Both the position numbers and the translations under genes were made by a program. Shown here in pieces: positions 1-7,615 of a stretch of 64,000 nt of DNA. The notes beneath the pieces are model-generated. The model searched no databases. It had not been told where the DNA came from and saw nothing but the letters and a program-made list of their open reading frames with translations. Position 1 is the stretch's first letter, and every line of letters starts with the position of its first letter. Source of the DNA: Aurantiacibacter rhizosphaerae (lineage in GTDB: Bacteria > Pseudomonadota > Alphaproteobacteria > Sphingomonadales > Sphingomonadaceae); the NCBI RefSeq assembly GCF_009807005.1, contig NZ_WUBR01000001.1, forward strand, positions 1,302,001 through 1,366,000, given 5' to 3'.

Positions 1-228
1 AAGCCAGCAGATCAATGGCGTGCAGGACTTTTGGGCTTTGTTCAGGCCTATGCAGGCCTCCCCGCGAATGATGATGATGTGAAAGAGGATCAGAAAAGTC
101 TTGCGGAGTTCAGAAAAGGCGCAAGTTCTCGCACCCGGAGTAAGTCTAGTCGAACCCAGCGACTTTTCGGCTTAAAGAATTGGTTGGCGCAAAATTTTCC
201 AGAGCTTATTGAAGATAAGGATAGCTGA
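1..228 (+). CDS. C-terminal fragment of an unidentified protein
   Basis: The reading frame is open from the first base of the window and stops at 226-228, so only about 75 C-terminal residues are visible and the true start lies to the left. A TTG at 31 could start an isolated 65-residue protein, but the frame continues upstream without a stop. The tail is charged, with an Arg/Ser/Lys-rich stretch followed by a short aromatic segment ending in acidic residues. I recognise no family. It belongs to the A+T-richer left island. Confidence 0.45.
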   Translation, partial: KPADQWRAGLLGFVQAYAGLPANDDDVKEDQKSLAEFRKGASSRTRSKSSRTQRLFGLKNWLAQNFPELIEDKDS

Positions 229-286
229 TCTCATACAGCCCGGCCTTTGAAGAACGGGCAACTCACGAGGTTGGGTTCGCAAGCCG

Positions 287-1012
287 CTAAGCTCGTAAAC
301 CTTCAATCGACCAGCGCACGACGTCCTCCCGGGTGTCACTTCCCCAAACGGACAAATGAGGCACATTCCCAAACCGAACGTAAAAGCCAAATGCTGAGGC
401 CTCACCACGGTGGGCTTGCCACTTGCCATGGTCTGCGCTTCGACTTTCTTGCGAAATTATTTCAATGCCAGATGCAAAGTGTTCGATATGGCCGAACGTC
501 ATCAGAAAAAGCGGTTCAATCGCTTCAATGAACATCTTATGCACCGGCTCACATAGCTTCACTGCTCCTCTATAGCCGGGATGGGTTGCAACGCCGGTCG
601 ATCTTGTAAAGGCTAGGTTGGAGGCGGGAGTAGATCGCGTAGCTACGCCCATCTCCCCGCAAAGAGCTTTAATTCGACGTTGCATCGTCGATTGGCCTTT
701 CGGCAGAATGTGCCCGCCCGGTGCCCATTCTTCATCTAAAAAGGCATTGTTTCCGCGCCGTGAAGCGTCAATGCTGTCCTGCAAGGTCGAACTCTCGGAC
801 CCTCCTGGATTTAAGCCTAAAAGATAAACCGGACCTTTCGTTAAAGTCTCATCAGAGGAGTAAAGAACCGCGCCGGGACGATTGATTAGGCCAATATCCG
901 ATAGATAAATCTCTGCGTTATCGAGCACATCACTCATATCATCGTATTCCTTCCGATTAGCCTCTGCGATCCTAGTAACTATCGAGTGCACTAGGCCCTG
1001 CTCATGTGACAC
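287..1012 (-). CDS. Protein with uracil-DNA-glycosylase-like motifs, island gene
   Basis: A 241-residue soluble protein. The start is a GTG at 1012; an AGGAG ribosome site lies at 1021-1025 (minus strand), eight bases upstream, which decides the start. Near residues 65-71 it has LLGLNPGG, resembling the GxxPG first motif of the uracil-DNA glycosylase superfamily. Close to the C-terminus it has PHLSVWG, in the place of the second HPS-type motif. These motifs are seen; the family assignment is inference and the catalytic residues are not certain. It is transcribed away from the two following genes and shares the island's lower G+C content. It could act in DNA repair or defence, or be an unrelated protein with a chance match. 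Confidence 0.55.
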   Translation of the reverse strand: MSHEQGLVHSIVTRIAEANRKEYDDMSDVLDNAEIYLSDIGLINRPGAVLYSSDETLTKGPVYLLGLNPGGSESSTLQDSIDASRRGNNAFLDEEWAPGGHILPKGQSTMQRRIKALCGEMGVATRSTPASNLAFTRSTGVATHPGYRGAVKLCEPVHKMFIEAIEPLFLMTFGHIEHFASGIEIISQESRSADHGKWQAHRGEASAFGFYVRFGNVPHLSVWGSDTREDVVRWSIEGLRA

Positions 1013-1279
1013 CGTGTAGTCTCCTGTGAGCGTGTCTCACATGAGTTGTATTTGCCGCCGTGGGACGGTTTCTCGCTTTGCCATAGAGCCTAGTGAGAGA
1101 GTTTAAACCTACCTCTAGTTCTGCCCGTTCTGCTACGTCTCGTAGCCAAGGCACGTTCGGGTAAATTGCTGCTTGGTGCGATTTGTTAACAAGAGAATGT
1201 GGGGCCACGCGCCAATGTCCCTTTAGATTTTGTTCGTGGTTTTACACTATCACGCATCCTTCCTAGATGGAGGGAAACA

Positions 1280-1759
1280 ATGCGATTATTCTTTGGCGGC
1301 TTTTTGCTTCTCTGCGCCGCAAGTCCGACACTCGCGCAAGATCAGTCATCGCGTTTCGACCTAGTATGCTTGGGTGCTGGCGCAGCAAACCGTCAAGCCA
1401 CCGCAACCGTCAACGCTTGGGACAACCAAGGAGGCTTCGGTTCGGCTAATGTTGTCGGAAATCGCTCTGTTCCCTTTGACGATCAGGTCAACCTATGGAT
1501 TGAGGGCGAAGAAGGCCGGTTGCGTATGCCGCGCGCAATGTTGCCAGCTATTCGAGGGGGAGAAGATGGGTGGTTCAGGGTATCTTCTATCGAAATCACC
1601 CCTGATGAAATTACCGGCTCCATCCGCGTCAATCCTCTCAATAATCCGAGACTTCGGATTGACCGCATGACAGGTGCTATTAGCATTTCGGGCAAGGCGG
1701 GCGATTACTCCGGTCGGTGTCAGCGATATGATCCTGAAACGGTTCAGCGGGCATTTTGA
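1280..1759 (+). CDS. Secreted protein of unknown function
   Basis: The chosen ATG at 1280 follows GGAGGGAAAC and begins a 159-residue protein with a clear signal peptide: basic start, hydrophobic core about residues 4-17, and a likely cleavage in TLA-QD near residue 20. The frame is open up to 1199, but that extension lacks a ribosome site. The mature part is about 140 residues with many Gly, Asn and Ile, and two Cys that could form a disulphide. I recognise no domain. It is followed 29 bases later by a membrane protein on the same strand, so the two are probably co-transcribed. Confidence 0.6.
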   Translation: MRLFFGGFLLLCAASPTLAQDQSSRFDLVCLGAGAANRQATATVNAWDNQGGFGSANVVGNRSVPFDDQVNLWIEGEEGRLRMPRAMLPAIRGGEDGWFRVSSIEITPDEITGSIRVNPLNNPRLRIDRMTGAISISGKAGDYSGRCQRYDPETVQRAF

Positions 1760-1788
1760 ATGTCGGCTAGGCGCGGCGGAGCGAAGCA

Positions 1789-2772
1789 ATGAATAACAAA
1801 ATGCTGGGTTTTGCGGGATCAGCCCTGCTCATTGCAGGACTTTTCTTACCCATAGCGTCGTTACCGTTCGTCGGTAATATCACGCTCATGAGCTATGGCT
1901 TCAATGTCGTAGCCGTTGGGTTGCTGATTTTGGGTCTTTTAAGCGGACTATTCGTTTGGGCCAACCGCCGCGATGTTTTGATTTGGACCGGAGGAGCAGC
2001 ACTAGCCACCTTGATCTATATGTTCGGACGGCTGCAATGGGGCATGATGCAAATGCGCTCCAATATGACGGAGCAACTGGAAGGCAATCCATTCGCGGGT
2101 TTTGCTCAAACAGCTATGGCGTCAGTGGGCTTGCAGTGGGGTTGGATTATCCTCGCCGCAGGACCGGCACTTTTGGTTTATGTTGCGGTTCAGGACCGGA
2201 AGTCGGAAGGCTCGCCTCTGTTTTCCCTAGGTGACAATGTCGAGCGTATTATTGCTGGTATCTCTGCGCTCGTCCTAGTGATAGCGCCGGTGCAGGACGC
2301 ATGGGGGTATTTGAACGCTGCCGCTGCGGACGACACCGATGCACGCTCACTCTTTTCGTCACCCGTGACACAAGCCGAAACCAGTTCCGGCCCCACCGGC
2401 GAAGAAGCAGGTTATATCCAAAACAGCCTGCGCCTTTATGAGTTCGAGGCGAAATACCACGACAGCATGTTTGAAGGCCGGGTACCTGGTGTGGACTTCA
2501 AGATCAAAAATGAGGGTGATCGCACTATCAACAGCTTGACGTTGAAGGTCATCTTCTATGACGCAGATGACCAGCCCATTGCTGAAGAACTATATTATCC
2601 GGTCAATGTTGGCGGTTTCAGCATGGGAAATGAAGACCGACCACTTCGCCCGAATTATATTTGGCAGCAGGAGAACGACCGCTTCTACATGGCGAAGAAC
2701 GTGCCCACCGAATGGAGCGAGGGAAAAGCCCGCGCAACTATAACCGACATTGAGTTTGATCCAGCCAATTGA
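1789..2772 (+). CDS. Membrane protein with C-terminal extracytoplasmic-type domain
   Basis: A 327-residue protein. About four hydrophobic segments occupy the first half (roughly residues 5-30, 32-55, 60-80 and 105-130), with another near 150-170. The last 120 residues are polar and look like a beta-sandwich binding domain, with the segment from LYEFEAKYHDS to YNIW-type aromatic residues and a statement-like pattern of alternating strands. Its start ATG lies 29 bases after the upstream secreted protein. No family is recognised. The hydrophobic half plus soluble tail suggests an envelope sensor or assembly factor, but that is only inference. Codon use is A+T richer than the core genes. Confidence 0.6.
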   Translation: MNNKMLGFAGSALLIAGLFLPIASLPFVGNITLMSYGFNVVAVGLLILGLLSGLFVWANRRDVLIWTGGAALATLIYMFGRLQWGMMQMRSNMTEQLEGNPFAGFAQTAMASVGLQWGWIILAAGPALLVYVAVQDRKSEGSPLFSLGDNVERIIAGISALVLVIAPVQDAWGYLNAAAADDTDARSLFSSPVTQAETSSGPTGEEAGYIQNSLRLYEFEAKYHDSMFEGRVPGVDFKIKNEGDRTINSLTLKVIFYDADDQPIAEELYYPVNVGGFSMGNEDRPLRPNYIWQQENDRFYMAKNVPTEWSEGKARATITDIEFDPAN

Positions 2773-2816
2773 TCCTAGCCCCGCCCAAATCGGCAGGTAA
2801 AACCGATCAATTCAGA

Positions 2817-2850
2817 TTGTGCAAAAATCTCTGTGACGCTTAGAATAAGC
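2817..2850 (+). promoter_or_regulatory. Candidate sigma-70 promoter with overlapping palindrome before the recombinase
   Basis: A TTGTGC element at 2817-2822 and TAGAAT at 2841-2846 are separated by 18 bases. The -10 box sits inside the inverted repeat GCTTA-GAA-TAAGC (2838-2850). This could be an operator or resolution subsite used by the recombinase that starts at 2918. The site is seen in sequence; the role is inferred. Confidence 0.35.
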
Positions 2851-2917
2851 TAGTCTTTTCCGTGACTTAAGTAATACCCGATGCTAGATTTCCCTTGGCA
2901 AGAGCGAGGGAAATCAG

Positions 2918-3475
2918 ATGCTTGTTGGCTATGCGAGGGTATCAACTGCCGATCAGGAGGCGGGACTTGAGGCGCAGGAACGCGATCTGCGTGCAACGGG
3001 TTGCACAAAGCTATTTAGCGAGAAGTCATCATCGGTCGCGCAGCGCGATCAACTTCCCGCCGCGCTCGATTTCGCGCGCGAGGGTGACTGCTTGGTGGTG
3101 ACTAAGCTCGACAGGCTGTGCCGGAGCGTTGCGGACCTTGTGTCGATCATGGATACCCTGCGGACCAAGGGCGTGGCGCTTCGCATCCTGTCGATGAGCC
3201 TCGACACTGCAACACCAACCGGCAAACTTATGGTGAACTTGCTCGGCTCGATAGCGGAGTTCGAGCGGGAATTGATGCTCGAACGTCAGCGCGAGGGTAT
3301 CGAGAAAGCGAAGGCCGCCGGGAAATACCGTGGCCGGGCACCCACAGCGCGCCGTATGGCCCCGCAGGTGCGAGAAATGCGAGCGGATGGTGCTCGGGCC
3401 TGCGAGATCGCCTCCCGGCTTCATATCAGCCGCAGTTCGGTTTATCGCATCTTGTCGGAAGCCGAGGCAGGATGA
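2918..3475 (+). CDS. Serine recombinase (resolvase/invertase family)
   Basis: A 185-residue small serine recombinase, the usual length for resolvases and DNA invertases. The N-terminus MLVGYARVST carries the catalytic Ser9 after Arg7. A KLDRLCRS block (about residues 67-74) contributes the arginines of the active site, and GSIAEFERELMLERQREGI (about 108-126) is the conserved region leading into helix E. The last 45 residues form a helix-turn-helix of the Hin type ending in SRSSVYRIL. It catalyses site-specific strand exchange by a 5'-phosphoseryl link. A GAGGG ribosome site precedes the ATG by seven bases. Its stop overlaps the next start as ATGA, so it heads a three-gene cassette that faces a reverse transcriptase. 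Confidence 0.93.
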   Translation: MLVGYARVSTADQEAGLEAQERDLRATGCTKLFSEKSSSVAQRDQLPAALDFAREGDCLVVTKLDRLCRSVADLVSIMDTLRTKGVALRILSMSLDTATPTGKLMVNLLGSIAEFERELMLERQREGIEKAKAAGKYRGRAPTARRMAPQVREMRADGARACEIASRLHISRSSVYRILSEAEAG

Positions 3476-3672
3476 GCAACGCCGTTCCCGCCCTGTTTGC
3501 TGCGATCACCGCCAAGCTCGAAGATTTGCACGCTATCGCTATCGAAGGGCAGCGGAGAGATAACTCGCCAGACATTCAGCGTGCGCTTGCAAGGCTGCTT
3601 CGTAGCGGAACCGGCTCAATCAACCGAACGATCAACAGCGTTGGGAAGCAGGTCGATGCCTCCGATGAGTAG
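3472..3672 (+). CDS. Small helical protein coupled to the recombinase
   Basis: A 66-residue reading frame whose ATG overlaps the recombinase stop codon (ATGA), a strong sign of translational coupling. The sequence is mostly amphipathic: a hydrophobic N-terminal helix (PALFAAITAKLEDLHAIAI), then an Arg/Gln-rich middle and a polar, acidic end. It lacks a signal peptide and cysteines. I recognise no family. Its 3' end overlaps the start of the HNH-like gene by 17 bases, so it is the middle member of a tightly packed operon. It may be an accessory DNA-binding or partner protein, but the sequence alone does not show this. Confidence 0.55.
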   Translation: MSNAVPALFAAITAKLEDLHAIAIEGQRRDNSPDIQRALARLLRSGTGSINRTINSVGKQVDASDE

Positions 3673-4102
3673 CAGTCGTGCACGTCCTTGGGAGACATCA
3701 TACAACGGATGGACTTGGGCCGAACGTATAGCCGTCAACCCGATCCAAAATGCACTGTTTCGCTCTGGTCAGCTTGCGCGGCCCACGGTCTGTTCGATTT
3801 GCGGATTTAGCGATCCGGCGCGGCTACGAACGAGCGGTTACATATTCGCGCACCTCGAACAATATGACCGGCCCGCCGAACTCTTTCCGGCTTGCAAGAA
3901 ATGTCATGCGGCTCTCCATGCACGGTTTAGTGACCCACAGCGGTGGCTATCGCGCCTGCAGAGCGTCGAAGTTCGTTCAGAGTGGCCTAGGCTGCTGTCA
4001 CTCGATCCGGCGTCTCAATGGCGATCATTTCGCCTCACCTACCCGGAGAGACTGCCAACGCCCCATGATAAACCGTCGCCCCACCTTCAATTTGATTTCT
4101 AG
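3656..4102 (+). CDS. HNH-like four-cysteine zinc protein
   Basis: The start at 3656 gives 148 residues and follows AAGCAGG; an alternative ATG lies at 3665. The frame is open further upstream, but that part overlaps the previous genes. The core reads Cys46-x2-Cys49, then His66, Tyr70 and Pro73, then Cys80-x2-Cys83-His84 and His88. This spacing fits the treble-clef fold of zinc-binding HNH endonuclease-like proteins, where CxxC pairs hold zinc and a His sits in the beta-beta-alpha-metal site. Whether it cleaves DNA is uncertain, because the usual Asn/His pair is not clear. It overlaps the preceding small gene. Its stop overlaps the stop of the convergent reverse transcriptase by four bases. 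Confidence 0.6.
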   Translation: MPPMSSSRARPWETSYNGWTWAERIAVNPIQNALFRSGQLARPTVCSICGFSDPARLRTSGYIFAHLEQYDRPAELFPACKKCHAALHARFSDPQRWLSRLQSVEVRSEWPRLLSLDPASQWRSFRLTYPERLPTPHDKPSPHLQFDF

Positions 4103-5541
4103 GCTGCTCGGTCGGTATCCACTGGACGACGGATGTGGTTGAGCAGCCGGGCACATTCTGCGATCAAATCCTCCCGGCGGTCCACGGCATCTTTATTGTC
4201 GTATTCGGGCACCAGTTCTTCCAGTGTGCGCCCTTCCCACCGGGTAATGATAAGCGCGAATACGAGGTCGCGTCCCGCTGACGCTAGTCTCTCTGGCGTC
4301 GGAGAGCGCATATACAGGGCAGCCGATAGACTGGCCCGTTCTTCTGCCTCCCGAAGTTCGCGCGTTGCCCATCGCGGGTATGCTCGATGGGACGCGGCAA
4401 CCCGACGCTGCGCTCGAAGAATTTCTTCCTCTGTCGGGCAAATCTCCCGCTCCGCAATTCTGTGCCGGTTATGCCGTTCAGGCGTCGGCTGCCAATTAAA
4501 CGCGCCGTCCGGTTCGATCTGACCGAATTGACCAACAAATGGCACTCCGGTAGAAAATCCTCCGCCTTCGGATCGGCCGGGCGGAAGGAAGTGTCCACGA
4601 TCCTTTTCCCTCAACCTCAATGACCCGTAGACCGGCTCTAAAGCCAAGGCCGTCAGGCGTTCTGCTCTCGCTTCCGCCTCCTGCTCTGAATGTCCTAGAA
4701 CAAGCAGATTGTCGGCATAGGTGATGATGTCTTGATCAAAGTCGATCTCGTTTGCGGCCAGCAGACGGCCTATCACTACCTCCCCAACAATAGGAGACGA
4801 CGCGGAACCCAACGACAAGCCATACGAGGCATTGAGGGGAGGTGCAGCACTGCGAGACCATATACGCCTTGAAACGCCGTCGCCCGCCACACGAATGGAC
4901 ATGTCCCATACCACGTGATCGACAACCGCTTCCGGTAAAGGTCGCAGTAGACCGGCCAAGCACTCTCTCGGAAGGTTCCGATAGAAGCCTTCGACATCCA
5001 GTTCGACTGCATGTGTCAGGCCGCGTGCATAGGCCGCTTCGGCAGCACTAAGGGCTGCCGGTATCCCACCGTTGAACATGAATTGGTTCGCTCGGGGTGG
5101 ATTGGTAGCGCGGATTAAATCAGCGACCATGTGCTGAAGCGCGCGCTTATGAGGTCCGTAATTGTCAACGAGACGTGTTCGGCCATCCTTTTCGATTTCC
5201 CGTTGCTGCATCGGCTCGAAGCATGGAGAGAATGGATCAAGCCGGTCAGCGAGTGCTTGCAGAGATTGGCGCGAGGCTTCGCGAATAAGCTTGGCTTTCA
5301 AGACCCCACGATAAGCATGGAAAAGGCCAAACTCATCGAAGCGCAGTATCTTACGAACCAGGCTATGTTGTTGCCGCCGCGATAGTCCGGCCAGTTGAGA
5401 GCAAATGTGCTTCCATCGAGACCGCTGTTCTGCAAGATCGGCAACCAAAGTAGAGTTGGTCCGTGCGAACTCGCGATATGCCCGCACGCCAAACGAAACG
5501 ATTGGCGTTTGCCGTATTGAAGATCGCGAAGAAATCGTCAT
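4099..5541 (-). CDS. Reverse transcriptase with YADN catalytic box
   Basis: A 480-residue RNA-directed DNA polymerase of the retroviral type. The fingers start near residue 110, with KRALQHMV at 132-139. Motif A is ELDVEGFY with Asp182; motif B is GLSLGSASSP at 241-250; motif C is ITYADNLLVLG with Tyr275-Ala-Asp277-Asn278; a motif D/E-like REKDRGHFLPPG follows at 311-322. The last 150 residues are helical and rich in Arg and Glu, with no HNH or maturase domain visible. Asn replaces the second Asp of the usual YxDD, encoded by AAT at 4708-4710. It most resembles the retron or 'unknown group' defence reverse transcriptases rather than a group II intron protein, but I cannot place the subgroup. 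The ribosome site is weak. Confidence 0.85.
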   Translation of the reverse strand: MTISSRSSIRQTPIVSFGVRAYREFARTNSTLVADLAEQRSRWKHICSQLAGLSRRQQHSLVRKILRFDEFGLFHAYRGVLKAKLIREASRQSLQALADRLDPFSPCFEPMQQREIEKDGRTRLVDNYGPHKRALQHMVADLIRATNPPRANQFMFNGGIPAALSAAEAAYARGLTHAVELDVEGFYRNLPRECLAGLLRPLPEAVVDHVVWDMSIRVAGDGVSRRIWSRSAAPPLNASYGLSLGSASSPIVGEVVIGRLLAANEIDFDQDIITYADNLLVLGHSEQEAEARAERLTALALEPVYGSLRLREKDRGHFLPPGRSEGGGFSTGVPFVGQFGQIEPDGAFNWQPTPERHNRHRIAEREICPTEEEILRAQRRVAASHRAYPRWATRELREAEERASLSAALYMRSPTPERLASAGRDLVFALIITRWEGRTLEELVPEYDNKDAVDRREDLIAECARLLNHIRRPVDTDRAA

Positions 5542-5700
5542 TCGGCCTTTACTATCGTCAACAGAGTTAAGAGCGACCTAACCGCGTCTAGATGATCTCC
5601 CGACGCTACACCGTCGAGCCGCTAAACTCATTAGCCGTTTCAATCCCCGTAACCGGCTTAAAACCTGCAAGCTCGGAGGCTGGGCGATGAATTTTCAATG
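5542..5700 (-). other. Leader region upstream of the reverse transcriptase with two small hairpins
   Basis: This stretch lies immediately 5' of the reverse transcriptase gene, where retrons place their template RNA. It contains CGACG-N6-CGTCG (5601-5605 with 5612-5616) and GCTAA-ACTCA-TTAGC (5621-5625 with 5631-5635). No open frame in it is convincing. A retron-type or other non-coding RNA is possible, but I did not find the long msd stem or flanking a1/a2 repeats, so this is weak evidence. Confidence 0.25.
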
Positions 5701-5763
5701 GGATAGTCTAGGCGCATATAACCGACGATTGACAAAAAATATGGCTACCAACGGATGGGTAAA

Positions 5764-5787
5764 TGGTCCTAATCTTGGTCCTAACGT
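5764..5787 (+). repeat. Tandem 12-bp repeat at the island edge
   Basis: Two adjacent 12-bp units begin TGGTCCTAA (5764-5775 and 5776-5787); the first nine bases are identical. They lie between the reverse transcriptase leader and the core aldehyde dehydrogenase gene, where base composition changes. Such repeats can be arm-type sites for a phage-like integrase, but no integrase is in view. Confidence 0.5.
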
Positions 5788-5836
5788 AACCGAATTTGGA
5801 CTAGAAAAATGGCTGAAACCCTTGCAACTTGTTGCA

Positions 5837-5863
5837 TGGCGCGCCTTCCTGCTGGGCGCGCCA
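5837..5863 (-). terminator. Strong inverted repeat after the aldehyde dehydrogenase gene
   Basis: TGGCGCGCC (5837-5845) and GGCGCGCCA (5855-5863) form a perfect 9-bp stem with a 9-base loop. It lies 20 bases beyond the stop codon of the minus-strand aldehyde dehydrogenase. No T-tract follows in that direction, so termination efficiency is uncertain. It may also mark the island junction. Confidence 0.4.
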
Positions 5864-5883
5864 ATCCTTTGTGGCAAAGCCGA

Positions 5884-7263
5884 TTATGGCTGGCCGACGA
5901 AGATACTCTTCACGTTGACGAATTCCTTCACGCCGAACCGGCCGTGCTCCCGGCCATAGCCGGAGTTCTTCACGCCGCCGAAGGGCATCGAAGGGTCCGC
6001 CACGCCATAGACGTTCACGAACACCATTCCGGTGTCGAAATGTTTTGATGCCAGTTCGATCGCGCGATCTTCATTGGTGGAGAGAATGCCGCCGCCAAGG
6101 CCATAGCGGCTATCATTGGCAAGGCGCATCGCATCCTCGTCATCCTTCGCCTTGATGACGGAGGCGACGGGGCCGAAGATCTCGTCGTCATAGGCGGGCT
6201 GGCCCGGCTTCACATTGGAAAGAACGGTGGCGGGGTAAAAGGCACCATCACCATCCGGCACCTTGCCGCCGCATTCGATCTTTGCGCCGTTCTTCACGCT
6301 CTTTTCCACCTGTTCGTGAACGGTATCGCGCAAATCCGTGCGGGCCATGGGGCCAAGATCTGTGTCTTCGTCATTGGGATTGCCGGTCTTCACCCCTTCG
6401 AAGCGGGCGACGAACCTTTTCAGGAATTCGTCATACACCTTCTCCGTCACGATGAAGCGCTTGCCGTTGATGCAGGTTTCACCGTTGTTATACAGCCGCG
6501 CCTGCGAGCAGACCTCTACCGCTGTATCGAGATCGGCATCTTCCAGCACGAGATAGGCATCGTTGGAGCCCAGCTCCAGCACGGTGGGCTTCAGCACCTT
6601 TGCCGCGGCCTGCGCCACATGCTTGCCCGCATCGTCCGATCCGGTGAGGGTTACCCCGCGCACCTTGTCATGCTCGATAATCGCATCCGACGTATCGTGG
6701 TCTATCACCAGCACGGTGAACAGGTTCTTCGGCAGGCCACCCTTTTCGAAAATGTCCGCGATCATCAGGCCGCTGCCGGTGCAGTTGGATGCGTGCTTCA
6801 GCAGCACGCCATTGCCGGCCATCAAGCTGGCGATGGCATAGCGGATCACCTGATAGGCGGGGAAATTCCACGGCTGGATACCGTACACCACACCGATGGG
6901 CGAATAGGTAACGATGCCGCGGCCTGCGTTGGATGGGTCGCGCGGTTCCGACGCCAGTTCCTTGGGCCCGGTCTGCGCGGTGTAATCGCAAATGGCGGCG
7001 CAAAGCTCCACCTCGTCACGGCTATCCTTGATCAGCTTGCCGACCTCGTCCGTCATCAGCTGGGCCAGCTCTTCCTTGTTATCACGCAGCGCCTGGCCAA
7101 GGCCCTTGATCACCTCGGCCCGCTCCTCGGCGGATTTCAGCTTCCACTTCGTGAATGCCTCGTGACAGGCCTCAACCTTGGCGCTGGCAGCATCGAGATC
7201 GATTTCCTCGTAGGTGTCGAGATTCTTTCCATTCGCAGGATTGACGGTTGTGATCGTGCTCAT
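5884..7263 (-). CDS. NAD(P)-dependent aldehyde dehydrogenase, succinate-semialdehyde type
   Basis: A 459-residue aldehyde dehydrogenase with PWNFP at 131-135, general base Glu230 in VLELGSND, and nucleophile Cys264 in NNGETCINGKR. The C-terminus has the usual PFGGVKNSGYGRE block. The length and missing N-terminal extension match the YneI/Sad branch that oxidises succinate semialdehyde and similar short aldehydes in the cytosol. The Ser-Asn after ELG, where most members have Gly-Gly or Gly-Lys, is a small oddity. It stands alone, with an inverted repeat after its stop and a 350-base gap before it. It is the first core gene to the right of the accessory island. Confidence 0.85.
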   Translation of the reverse strand: MSTITTVNPANGKNLDTYEEIDLDAASAKVEACHEAFTKWKLKSAEERAEVIKGLGQALRDNKEELAQLMTDEVGKLIKDSRDEVELCAAICDYTAQTGPKELASEPRDPSNAGRGIVTYSPIGVVYGIQPWNFPAYQVIRYAIASLMAGNGVLLKHASNCTGSGLMIADIFEKGGLPKNLFTVLVIDHDTSDAIIEHDKVRGVTLTGSDDAGKHVAQAAAKVLKPTVLELGSNDAYLVLEDADLDTAVEVCSQARLYNNGETCINGKRFIVTEKVYDEFLKRFVARFEGVKTGNPNDEDTDLGPMARTDLRDTVHEQVEKSVKNGAKIECGGKVPDGDGAFYPATVLSNVKPGQPAYDDEIFGPVASVIKAKDDEDAMRLANDSRYGLGGGILSTNEDRAIELASKHFDTGMVFVNVYGVADPSMPFGGVKNSGYGREHGRFGVKEFVNVKSIFVGQP

Positions 7264-7615
7264 TTTTATGGGTGTCCTTCAAACATTAGCGTTTGATTGA
7301 AAGACGCTTCGCGGCGGCGTTAGGTCCGGCATGGTGGCCAGTGCGCGCGCCATCAGCGATGGATTGAGCGGCACGCCTAGGACTAGCCGCCCCGCTGTCG
7401 GGATTCTTGACACAGGCGGCCGGCGTTTAGGTTTTGAAAACCATCGTAAGGCGCACAAATGCGTGCATCGGCAAAACTGGCACGGGCCGTGCAATGTTAG
7501 TGGTGTAATCAAGAGTTCTTCGAATGAGGCGGGGCCGATCCAACGGTCCCCAACCAAGTCTCCCGGCTCCGCCTCCCCCGAAGAAACCTTCTCCCCTTAA
7601 AATCGCAGAGAAGTA
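7264..7615. other. 352-base intergenic region
   Basis: This gap holds the minus-strand leader of the aldehyde dehydrogenase on its left and the end of the SRAP gene on its right. The only structure I see is a 13-bp palindrome, GCACGG-G-CCGTGC, at 7480-7492. Open frames here have no ribosome sites or recognisable products. Confidence 0.5.

Noticed and set aside
1002-1208. Short minus-strand frame in the island gap
   Set aside because: It overlaps the start of the glycosylase-like gene and has no ribosome site or recognisable sequence.
5687-5959. Plus-strand frame with a good GGAGG site next to the island edge
   Set aside because: It runs on into the antisense of the aldehyde dehydrogenase 3' end. 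The first 50 residues match nothing I recognise. It may be a remnant of an integrase or other gene cut at the junction, but cannot be supported.
7478-7493. Sequence resembling a sigma-54 promoter on the plus strand
   Set aside because: It matches the -24/-12 spacing, but no plus-strand gene follows. The bases also form a palindrome, so the match may be chance.
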